Source of the DNA: JANRIG01 sp033765235
GTDB taxonomy: Bacteria; Bacteroidota; Bacteroidia; Cytophagales; UBA9547
Direction of reading: 5' to 3'
Assembly: GCA_033765235.1 (NCBI GenBank)
Contig: JANRIG010000024.1
Span: 1-49,304, forward strand
Length of the DNA: 49,304 bases
Program-made: the position numbers and the translations under genes
Shown here: one piece after another, positions 27,572 through 34,154 of the stretch
How the letters are laid out: the number at the start of each line of letters is the position of its first letter
Numbering within the stretch: position 1 is the stretch's first letter
The notes under the pieces: model-generated
Databases searched by the model: none
Told to the model about the DNA's origin: nothing
The model's input: only the letters and a program-made list of their open reading frames with translations

Positions 27572-27628
27572 TTATATACGCAATGATACAATATTGAGGT
27601 TTAGTCTTCAATATTTCCAATATTAATC

Positions 27629-27636
27629 CAAATATA
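27629..27636 (-). promoter_or_regulatory. Candidate -7 element of the transketolase/SpsF operon
   Basis: On the minus strand TATATTTG lies about 57 nt upstream of the first gene's ATG (27571). CAAA at 27651-27654 (TTTG on the minus strand) is rather close for a -33 element (14 nt spacing), and a TTG at 27660-27662 is rather far (23 nt). This is a moderate candidate. Confidence 0.4.
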
Positions 27637-27750
27637 AACCATTTTATCCACAAATAGTTCAATTATTATCAAAAAAATACAAGAATGTTCATTTATGTGA
27701 GGTAGTATGAGCCTATTGTGATTAAGAATTGACCATGAAATATTGGTTTT

Positions 27751-27783
27751 TTTGTATTTATAAATAAAAATCCATTACCTTTG
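27751..27783 (+). promoter_or_regulatory. Promoter of tRNA-Ala
   Basis: TTTG (27751-27754), 21 nt, then TACCTTTG (27776-27783), a full Bacteroidota promoter match. The mature tRNA begins 13 nt after the -7 element, so the 5' leader is very short. Confidence 0.75.
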
Positions 27784-27796
27784 TATAATGTATATC

Positions 27797-27873
<77 letters not shown>

Positions 27874-28344
27874 TTATTTCACCTTAATAATTGCATTATT
27901 TTTGTAGCTTGCCAGCACCATCATGCTGCTCATATTGCCTATTTCTTCTATCTGGGTAAGTTTTTCGAGTATGAGTTTGTGGTATGAAGATAAGTCTTCT
28001 ATGAGTATTTTGAGTAAAAAATCTCCTGTACCTGTCACATGATGGCACTCTATCACTTCGTGCAGTGAGGTTATTTTTTCTACAAACGTATTTATCTTAT
28101 TAAGTTTGTTACTTGACAGCGATACTAATACAAAAGTGGTAATGCCCAGCCCAAGCATATTTTTGTCAAGCTCGGCGTGGTATCCTTTGATGATGCCTGA
28201 TTGCTCCAGCTTTTTTACTCGCTCCAGTGTAGGTGCGGGCGATAGCCCTATGTCTTTGGCCAATTGGGCATTGGTAATGTTGCCATCTATTTGCAAAATT
28301 TCAAGAATTTTTCGGTCAATGTGGTCTAACTTCAATGTATTCAT
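27874..28344 (-). CDS. Lrp/AsnC family transcriptional regulator
   Basis: 156 aa. An N-terminal winged helix-turn-helix (LDHIDRKILEILQIDGN, then NAQLAKDIGLSPAPTLERVKKLEQSGIIKGY) is followed by the RAM/AsnC effector-binding domain (FVLVSLSS..., VIECHHVTGTGDFLLKI). Such proteins sense amino acids and act as octamers on dispersed targets. It is a single gene transcribed toward the tRNA; its TAA occupies 27874-27876, directly touching the tRNA 3' CCA. The targets cannot be predicted, though gltBD is a classic Lrp target in enterobacteria. Confidence 0.95.
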   Translation of the reverse strand: MNTLKLDHIDRKILEILQIDGNITNAQLAKDIGLSPAPTLERVKKLEQSGIIKGYHAELDKNMLGLGITTFVLVSLSSNKLNKINTFVEKITSLHEVIECHHVTGTGDFLLKILIEDLSSYHKLILEKLTQIEEIGNMSSMMVLASYKNNAIIKVK

Positions 28345-28424
28345 TAATTTAGATGTAAATTTTATTGCTTGTTAAAATAATATATTATAAATCTTGCAAA
28401 TATTAAAATAATATTTTGAATTAC

Positions 28425-29276
28425 ATGAAATATTTTTTAGCTTTTTTTAAACTTATCAGGGTGCAAAACCTATGTATATTGGCACTTACACAATATATGG
28501 TAAGGCTGTTTCTGATAGGGCCTAAAGAAAATTTTGACGTTAATATATTTGACCAAAGTTTATTTTTTATGACATGTTGCACTTGCCTTGTGGCAGCTGC
28601 AGGATATATTGTAAACGACTATTATGACATAAAAATAGATATGGTGAATAAACCTGCCGAAGTAGTAATTGGTAATCTGATACCTCGCAGAATATCACTA
28701 GTTATACAGCTAATATTCAATATATTGGCAGTATTACTATCCTACTTATTTATATCGCCCAATGTGTGCATTTTTATATCTTTGAGTGCATTTTTGCTAT
28801 GGTTATATTCCAATTTACTCAAGCGATTAATGTTTTGGGGAAACCTCACGGTGGCGTCGCTGGCATTTGCATCAATATTTATGTTTGCACTATACTATAA
28901 ACAAAAGGTCGAATACACTCTATATTTCAGTTTTTTTGCCTTTGCATTCACATTTTTGCGCGAGGTAGTGAAGGATATGGAGGATATGAAAGGCGATGAA
29001 CAGTTTGGCTGCAAAACCATACCCTTAGTGATAGGACTATCCAAAACCAAATTGTTGGTATTAGTATTGTTTACAGCTACCATATTATTTCTTTCTACAC
29101 ATTTTATCATTCTTAATATACGTCTATATTTGTATTTAATGTGTTTTGTGATATTTCCGTCTGCACTATTGTGCATAAAACTATATTTGTCATCCAAAAC
29201 CAAAGATTTTAAATTCATAAGCCAAGGGCTCAAAGTCATCATGTTGTTTGGGGTGATAGGGGTAATATTTTCATAA
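28425..29276 (+). CDS. UbiA-family prenyltransferase
   Basis: 283 aa from the ATG at 28425 (a TTG nine bases earlier is in frame but less likely). About 8-9 membrane helices. Both Asp-rich prenyl-diphosphate motifs are present: NDYYDIKID (64-72) and KDMEDMKGDEQFGCKTIPL. UbiA enzymes attach prenyl chains to aromatic or lipid acceptors. Bacteroidota members like this one are often labelled geranylgeranylglycerol-phosphate geranylgeranyltransferase, but the acceptor is not shown here. It starts an operon with purN (3 nt gap) and kdsA. Confidence 0.9.
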   Translation: MKYFLAFFKLIRVQNLCILALTQYMVRLFLIGPKENFDVNIFDQSLFFMTCCTCLVAAAGYIVNDYYDIKIDMVNKPAEVVIGNLIPRRISLVIQLIFNILAVLLSYLFISPNVCIFISLSAFLLWLYSNLLKRLMFWGNLTVASLAFASIFMFALYYKQKVEYTLYFSFFAFAFTFLREVVKDMEDMKGDEQFGCKTIPLVIGLSKTKLLVLVLFTATILFLSTHFIILNIRLYLYLMCFVIFPSALLCIKLYLSSKTKDFKFISQGLKVIMLFGVIGVIFS

Positions 29277-29279
29277 TTA

Positions 29280-29855
29280 ATGCATCAAAAAGTAAATATT
29301 GTAATATTTGCATCAGGCTCAGGTACCAATGCTGAAAATATTGTATTGTATCTTGCAAATAATAAAGACATGTGTGTGAAAGCTATATTCACTAACAATC
29401 CCCAAGCCGGGGTGATACAACGTGCACAAAATCATCATGTACCTGTGTGCATTTTTACCAAAGAAGAATATTCAGACAAAAGTATATTTCTCCATAAAAT
29501 TCAAAAATACAATGCTCATTATATCATACTTGCAGGTTTTTTATGGCTCATTCCAGGCTATTTAGTAGCTGCATATCCTGATAAGATTATCAATATTCAC
29601 CCTGCGCTGCTCCCCAAATACGGAGGCAAAGGCATGTATGGCGAGCATGTGCACAAAGCAGTGAAAGCTAATAATGAACATGAAACAGGCATTACCATTC
29701 ACTATGTGAATGAGCACTATGATGAGGGCAAAATCATATTTCAAGCACGTACTGCCATACATAAGCATGACACCCCCGATGACATAGCTCACAAAGTACA
29801 TATGCTTGAGTATGAACATTACCCCAAAATAATAGCCCAAATATGCAAACCATAA
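29280..29855 (+). CDS. purN: Phosphoribosylglycinamide formyltransferase
   Basis: 191 aa. It transfers a formyl group from 10-formyl-THF to GAR in purine synthesis. The phosphate-binding loop is FASGSGTNAENI. INIHPALLPKYGGKGMYG holds the catalytic Asn/His, and the DEGKIIFQ segment carries the catalytic Asp. The gene overlaps kdsA by 13 nt and follows the prenyltransferase by 3 nt, so all three are probably one message. Confidence 0.95.
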   Translation: MHQKVNIVIFASGSGTNAENIVLYLANNKDMCVKAIFTNNPQAGVIQRAQNHHVPVCIFTKEEYSDKSIFLHKIQKYNAHYIILAGFLWLIPGYLVAAYPDKIINIHPALLPKYGGKGMYGEHVHKAVKANNEHETGITIHYVNEHYDEGKIIFQARTAIHKHDTPDDIAHKVHMLEYEHYPKIIAQICKP

Positions 29856-30676
29856 ATGATAGTGCTGCAGAGCAATTGTATAAACTTATATGTGCATCAA
29901 AAGTTTTTTTGATAGCAGGGCCTTGTGTGGCCGAAAGCGAAGACTTACTCATGCAAGTATCTGAATATTTGACCCAATATAGTACACAACGCAATGTAGT
30001 ATATATATTCAAAACATCATTTGACAAAGCCAATCGTACATCCCTATCCTCGGGCAGAGGGCTGGGTTTAGAAAAAACCATGCTTATATTTGAGAAAATA
30101 AAAAACAAATACAAAATACCCATCACTACTGATATACATGAAGCATATCAAGCACAAGAAGTGGCAGCTATGGTAGATGTATTGCAGATACCTGCATTTT
30201 TGTGCAGGCAGACAGATTTGCTATTGGCAGCCGGGCATACGGGTAAAATAGTAAATATCAAAAAAGCACAATTCATGTCAGGTGCCGATATGCACATGCC
30301 GGCTCAAAAGGTGGCAAGCACCGGTAATCATAAAATAATGCTTTGCGAGCGTGGCAATATGTACGGATACCATCAGTTGGTGGTGGACTATACCAATATA
30401 GTGGAAATGAAAAAAGCGGGCTACCCTGTGATAATGGATTGTACACATGCCGTGCAACAACCCGGTGGTATGGGTACCGCTACAGGTGGTAACCGCGAAT
30501 ATGTGCCTTATTTGGCCAATGCGGCAGCAGCAGTAGGTGTACACGGATATTTTTTTGAAGTGCATCCAAACCCTGACAAAGCCATGAGCGATGGTGCCAA
30601 TATGCTGAGGCTAAATGACTTTGCTACAGTATTTGACCGTGTGCTTGAGCACCATTATTTGTCATTAAAATATTAG
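29843..30676 (+). CDS. kdsA: 3-deoxy-8-phosphooctulonate (KDO-8-P) synthase, metal-dependent type
   Basis: 277 aa. It condenses arabinose-5-phosphate with phosphoenolpyruvate for the KDO of lipopolysaccharide. Signatures are FKTSFDKANRTS, ITTDIHE, QIPAFLCRQTDLL and IVNIKKAQFMS. The residue that decides class is Cys in LIAGPCVAES; with the His of DCTHAVQ, the Glu of FFEVHPNP and the Asp of AMSDGAN it gives the complete metal site of class II enzymes (E. coli has Asn instead of Cys). Its presence indicates a KDO-containing outer membrane glycolipid. Confidence 0.96.
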   Translation: MQTINDSAAEQLYKLICASKVFLIAGPCVAESEDLLMQVSEYLTQYSTQRNVVYIFKTSFDKANRTSLSSGRGLGLEKTMLIFEKIKNKYKIPITTDIHEAYQAQEVAAMVDVLQIPAFLCRQTDLLLAAGHTGKIVNIKKAQFMSGADMHMPAQKVASTGNHKIMLCERGNMYGYHQLVVDYTNIVEMKKAGYPVIMDCTHAVQQPGGMGTATGGNREYVPYLANAAAAVGVHGYFFEVHPNPDKAMSDGANMLRLNDFATVFDRVLEHHYLSLKY

Positions 30677-30684
30677 TGAATTTG

Positions 30685-30735
30685 TAAGTCAGCAAGTTTA
30701 ATCTTCCATTTAAACTTTATAATAATACTGACTTA
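30685..30735. terminator. Nested hairpin between convergent genes, likely bidirectional terminator
   Basis: TAAGTCAG (30685-30692) pairs with CTGACTTA (30728-30735) and, inside, AAGTTTAA (30694-30701) pairs with TTAAACTT (30710-30717). This fills most of the 73-nt gap between kdsA and the opposing gene at 30750. The stems are AT-rich and there is no long T run. Confidence 0.5.
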
Positions 30736-30749
30736 GTATGATATGTGCA

Positions 30750-31343
30750 TCAGTAAGCAGTGAGATGGGTGTCAACAATTTCAGTTACATCTCCCTTTTG
30801 TCTTAGTACGGCTATGCCTTTATCCAGCGCCTGTTTGGCTACTTCTTCAGGTACACTCATACCTGCAATGCCCACGTATATTTTGTAATCTTTATAATCA
30901 GGAAACAGTAACCTGAAGTTATGTACTTTTTGTGTAGTAAGTGTTTGTAAATCTGAAGGGTGTACTTTGTGTTTTATTTCTATAAGTCCTATAGTATCGC
31001 CGTTGTACATCACTATGTCAAACTCGTCTTCTACAGCCTTGGTACGGCTTTTGATATTAGCTTTTACTACATCGAAGGTAATACCTCCCATCACAGGCTT
31101 TTCAACCATAGCATAATAAAAGTACTCTTCAGCTACAATGCCTAAGTTAAAGCCTAAGTTGCTTAAAGTGCGAGAAGTTTCTTTTACTTGGACTTCAGTT
31201 TTGGCAAGCTGAGCATCAGTTTTGGCAAGCTGAGCATCAGTTTTGGCTTGGCTTTCTTGTAATGCCTGAATAGAGGCATCTGTTTTTAGCTGAGCCTCTT
31301 GTATTTTGATCATATTAGCTTCTATAATAGCAAGTCTGTCCAT
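30750..31343 (-). CDS. Coiled-coil protein with PD-(D/E)XK nuclease-like domain (DUF3782-like)
   Basis: 197 aa from the ATG at 31343. The open frame begins with a TTG at 31367, but that falls inside the -7 promoter element at 31365-31372, so the ATG is preferred. Residues 1-60 form a coiled coil with near-perfect heptads (AKTDAQL repeated). Residues 65-197 look like a restriction-endonuclease fold: a Glu helix (GIVAEEYFYYAM), Asp109 in EFDIVMYNGD and IEIK (Glu122, Lys124), the D-x12-ExK spacing of the PD-(D/E)XK core, then two strands. Related DUF3782-type proteins are widespread orphans with no proven substrate. There is no signal peptide, so it is cytosolic. Confidence 0.75.
   Translation of the reverse strand: MDRLAIIEANMIKIQEAQLKTDASIQALQESQAKTDAQLAKTDAQLAKTEVQVKETSRTLSNLGFNLGIVAEEYFYYAMVEKPVMGGITFDVVKANIKSRTKAVEDEFDIVMYNGDTIGLIEIKHKVHPSDLQTLTTQKVHNFRLLFPDYKDYKIYVGIAGMSVPEEVAKQALDKGIAVLRQKGDVTEIVDTHLTAY
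31205..31246 (-). repeat. Perfect 21-bp tandem duplication (coding)
   Basis: Two identical 21-bp units (31205-31225 and 31226-31246), preceded by a partial third, encode the repeated coiled-coil heptad of the nuclease-like protein. The perfect identity implies recent duplication. Confidence 0.85.
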
Positions 31344-31364
31344 AGAGATGGTGATATTGTGATA

Positions 31365-31372
31365 CAAAGGTA
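31365..31372 (-). promoter_or_regulatory. -7 promoter element that sets the start of the 30750-31343 gene
   Basis: On the minus strand TACCTTTG lies 21 nt before the ATG at 31343. It is identical to the -7 element of the tRNA gene. No clear -33 TTG is present. Confidence 0.5.
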
Positions 31373-31434
31373 CAAAAAAATGGACTGATGAGTAATAAAT
31401 TTTGTGTCACTTATATGTTACACTTGGTCTTACT

Positions 31435-31586
31435 CCCTTGCAGGTGTTCTTCACCTGCAAGCCATGCTGAAGAAATACTATAAGTCAAAGCCATAGCACA
31501 AAAATAAAAATTTTGTATTGCGAAGATTAAAAATCTTCTTTTAACTGTCGTTCGACAATCGCTACGCTAATTTGTCGAACAGAGAG
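31435..31586. repeat. Dispersed structured repeat, family 1, copy B
   Basis: Second copy of the element at 22453-22604, here in a divergent intergenic region. Its inverted repeats are cleaner: TGCAGGTG/CACCTGCA with a 5-nt loop (31440-31460), GAAGATT-AAA-AATCTTC (31522-31538), TGTCG-TT-CGACA (31546-31557), then TGTCGAACA. On the minus strand it encodes the same peptide start as copy A (MALTYSISSAWLAGEEHLQG) before a stop. The rest of the gap (31373-31434, 31587-31649) shows nothing clear. Confidence 0.8.
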
Positions 31587-31649
31587 GGTCTTTCAATTTT
31601 TTTAAGGGCACTTTTACAAAAATAAATTGTTTTAATAACAATAAAATTT

Positions 31650-32537
31650 ATGCATAGAAAAGTATTTCTTAAAACTTTAACACTTTTACCCTTAACTGGA
31701 ATTGGCATGGAACTGAGCGACTTAAGATTAATTACAGAAAATTTACCCAAATCAAAAAGAATGCCTGTGCTTTTTGTAGGTCACGGAAGCCCTATGAATG
31801 CCATTGAGGATAATATTTTTACAAGAAACATGAAAAAAATAGGCCGCAAAATTCCTCCGCCCAATGCTATATTGATGGTGTCGGCTCATTGGGAAACCAA
31901 AGGAACCTTTGTAACTGCTCAAGATAATCCCCCTACCATACATGATTTTGGAGGATTTCCCAAAGCACTATTTGAAGTGCAATACCCCGCACCCGGGAGT
32001 AAATGGCTTGCAGGTGAAACTCAAAAAGTAATTACCAGTACCCCAGTTGGATTAAGTGAGCAATGGGGATTTGACCATGGTGCTTGGAGTGTAACCAAAA
32101 ATTTGTTTCCTGATGCAAACATACCTATGATACAACTAAGCCTTGATTTTACGGGTAGTGGTGCCTACCATTATGAACTTGCTAAGCAACTTGCCACACT
32201 GCGCGACAAAGGGGTACTTATAATTGGAAGCGGGAATATGGTTCACAACTTCAGCTATGCTCAAGTGAAGGGGATGGATTTTAACCAACCATTTGGTCAT
32301 GATTGGGCTTTGGAAGCCAATGACTTATTCAAGCAATATATCGTCAATCATGAACATGCGAAACTTGCTGATTATAAGCAATTGGGCAAACCTGTTCAGC
32401 TGGCTGTTCCTACTCCTGAGCATTATTTGCCATTGCTATATGTATTAGGGGTGCAACATAAAGATGAAAATATTACTTTCTTTAATGATGTGGCCATAGC
32501 AGGCTCATTTACCATGACTTCGGTAATGATTGGGTGA
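31650..32537 (+). CDS. DODA-type extradiol ring-opening dioxygenase (YgiD/LigB family)
   Basis: 295 aa. The catalytic core starts near residue 38 with VLFVGHGSPMNAI. The metal-binding histidines are in GHGSP, SAHWET, GFDHGAWS and PTPEHYLPLLYV, the pattern of the plant-DODA/YgiD class III extradiol dioxygenases. About 35 N-terminal residues (MHRKVFLKTLTLLPLTGIGMEL) precede the core and look like a signal or Tat-like leader common in Bacteroidota members. The physiological substrate (DOPA or another catechol) is unknown. A family-2 repeat follows 9 nt after the stop. Confidence 0.88.
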   Translation: MHRKVFLKTLTLLPLTGIGMELSDLRLITENLPKSKRMPVLFVGHGSPMNAIEDNIFTRNMKKIGRKIPPPNAILMVSAHWETKGTFVTAQDNPPTIHDFGGFPKALFEVQYPAPGSKWLAGETQKVITSTPVGLSEQWGFDHGAWSVTKNLFPDANIPMIQLSLDFTGSGAYHYELAKQLATLRDKGVLIIGSGNMVHNFSYAQVKGMDFNQPFGHDWALEANDLFKQYIVNHEHAKLADYKQLGKPVQLAVPTPEHYLPLLYVLGVQHKDENITFFNDVAIAGSFTMTSVMIG

Positions 32538-32546
32538 TGTGTTTTT

Positions 32547-32630
32547 CAACCCGTGGTTGGTGGCACACCAACCACAAACTCATATTTACACAAAACTTTC
32601 TGTTGTTGGTCTGAGCGAGACCAGATTGGA
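32547..32630. repeat. Dispersed structured repeat, family 2, copy A
   Basis: About 84 nt beginning CAACCCGTGG, 9 nt after the dioxygenase stop. It contains a perfect 10-bp hairpin GTGGTTGGTG-GCA-CACCAACCAC parts (32553-32575) and a second hairpin TGGTCT-GAGCG-AGACCA (32607-32623). It closely matches 33025-33113. Its position after a stop codon suggests a REP-like or terminator/processing role. Confidence 0.8.
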
Positions 32631-32698
32631 TTGATGTGTTTTTTATAAAATATTATGTTTAATCTTTCGTTATGTGGTTAGAAAAATAAAATGTACCC

Positions 32699-33013
32699 AT
32701 GATAGAAAAGCCTCAAATAAAATCAACCTATTATATTGAAGGATTAGAATTTTATATTATTAACACCCTGCTTGTTACACTTTTTCTATTCTATATTGAT
32801 GAAGGGTATTACAATTTTAAATGGATGAAAAATCCATTGACGTGGATTGGCTATTTTATATATTGTCTAGCGATATTTTCGGGTCAATTGCTTGCTTCTG
32901 ATTTATTGTTAAAGAAATATTCCGGATTAGCTAAAATATTAGCTTCCATTATTATTGGCACATTTTTGGGAATAGGATTGCTCTACGCTCCTTTTATAAA
33001 AATATCTATATAG
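32699..33013 (+). CDS. Small integral membrane protein, unknown function
   Basis: 104 aa, ATG start. Three predicted membrane segments (about 18-33, 46-65 and 78-97) are separated by short charged loops (DEGYYNFKWMKN; LLKKYSGLAK). No family is recognised. The gene lies between the two copies of the family-2 repeat, so the pair may have arisen by duplication of a gene-plus-repeat unit or may mark an inserted cassette. Confidence 0.55.
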   Translation: MIEKPQIKSTYYIEGLEFYIINTLLVTLFLFYIDEGYYNFKWMKNPLTWIGYFIYCLAIFSGQLLASDLLLKKYSGLAKILASIIIGTFLGIGLLYAPFIKISI

Positions 33014-33024
33014 ATTTTACTCCT

Positions 33025-33113
33025 CAACCCGTGGTTTGTGGCACACCAGACACAAACTCAAATTTACCCAATACTTTCTGTTGTTGGTCTGAGCGATTTC
33101 TATGCTCAGATTA
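33025..33113. repeat. Dispersed structured repeat, family 2, copy B
   Basis: About 89 nt starting CAACCCGTGG, 11 nt after the stop of the small membrane protein. The first hairpin (GTGGTTTGTG/CACCAGACAC) is imperfect. The second is TCTGAGC/GCTCAGA (33088-33110). Copy A has a different base composition in this second stem but still forms a hairpin, suggesting that the structure itself matters. The remaining 33114-33242 gap is featureless. Confidence 0.8.
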
Positions 33114-33242
33114 AACTAAGCATCACATATTATGCTGCATCAATATGCAAATTTCACATTTTCAATTAAAGAAATTGTTAAGTTTCTGTAAAGAAAAAAA
33201 AACAACCATTCAAAAATTAGTCTTACATCAGACTGTCATTTA

Positions 33243-34082
33243 CTACTTACCGCCTTTGCAGTCTGCCATGAGCTTGTCATTGAGCTTGATGTAGTCATCA
33301 CTTTTGTCGGCTATGGCAAGGTCTTTGCTTTTTTGAGCTGTTTCTGTTGCCATTTTGCAGTCGCCCATTTTTTTGTAAATTTTAGCTTTGAGGTGCACAG
33401 TCCAAAATTTTTGTTCTTTTTCCAATACTTTATTTACCCACTCCAATGCCATTTTTAGGTCTTTGTCATTGTCATGGTAGTAGTTGGCTGCAGTCCAATA
33501 CACTGCTGTAGATTCCATGGCACTTTTAATGGCAGCCATTATTTTTTTGTCGGGGTCTGTGGCAATGGTAAATTTCACAATGGTGTTTTCCCAAGTAAGC
33601 ACTAAGTCTGCTGAGGTGCGAGTAAGGTTGGCAAATAGTATGGTAAATGTCTCTACTGCAGGAGCAGCAGCTACAGGTTTTACTTTAAATCTGACCACAT
33701 CAGCAGCCATATCAGGTCCTTCGGCACCGGGCAACCAAGTGTTTTTTGATATAATGATAGTCCACTCGGTGGCACTGGGTATGGTAAATAATCCATAGGA
33801 ACCTGCGGGTATTTTTTTGCCTTCTATCATTACAGTGTCTGTAAAGGTGAGCTTGGTAGCTGCATTGGCACCGGTGCGCCAAAATTTATCATAACTTACC
33901 AAGTCGCCAAATATTTTGCGACCTTTCATAGATGGGCGGCTATATTCTACTTTGGCTTCTACCAAGCCTATTTTTTGGGTTGTCGATGAAAACGGGCTGG
34001 GTGCGGGTGTTTCTATTTGAGCATAAATGCTATAAGTAGATATGAGTATTAGAAGGGCGTAGGTGAAATATATTTTTTTCAT
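33243..34082 (-). CDS. Exported DUF2911 domain protein
   Basis: 279 aa with a signal peptide (MKKIYFTYALLILISTYSIYAQ). The DUF2911 core runs from about residue 30 to 180 (VEYSRPSMKGRKIFGDL, KFWRTGANAATKLTFTD, IPAGSYGLFTIPSATEWTII). The C-terminal 90 residues form TPR-like helices (YYHDNDKDLKMALEWVNKVLE; AKIYKKMGDCKMATETAQKS). The family is very common in Bacteroidota and its biochemical role is unknown. It is divergent from the PIG-L gene across a 72-nt gap. Confidence 0.9.
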   Translation of the reverse strand: MKKIYFTYALLILISTYSIYAQIETPAPSPFSSTTQKIGLVEAKVEYSRPSMKGRKIFGDLVSYDKFWRTGANAATKLTFTDTVMIEGKKIPAGSYGLFTIPSATEWTIIISKNTWLPGAEGPDMAADVVRFKVKPVAAAPAVETFTILFANLTRTSADLVLTWENTIVKFTIATDPDKKIMAAIKSAMESTAVYWTAANYYHDNDKDLKMALEWVNKVLEKEQKFWTVHLKAKIYKKMGDCKMATETAQKSKDLAIADKSDDYIKLNDKLMADCKGGK

Positions 34083-34087
34083 AATAG

Positions 34088-34114
34088 TAGATTTTTTGTG
34101 TAAATCTATAGATT
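34088..34114. promoter_or_regulatory. Cluster of TAGATT half-sites in a divergent promoter region
   Basis: TAGATTT (34088-34094) and AAATCTA (34102-34108) form an inverted repeat. The second arm also belongs to the perfect palindrome AATCTATAGATT (34103-34114). Three half-sites within 27 nt in the short gap between divergent genes suggest an operator, although this is AT-rich DNA. Confidence 0.3.
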
Positions 34115-34154
34115 AGTTTTAATATTGGTAAAAAAAATAAGAAAAAATATTAAT

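Noticed and set aside
34125..34154. TTG start for the PIG-L deacetylase
   Set aside because: It would put ten charged residues before a complete signal peptide; the ATG at 34155 fits better.
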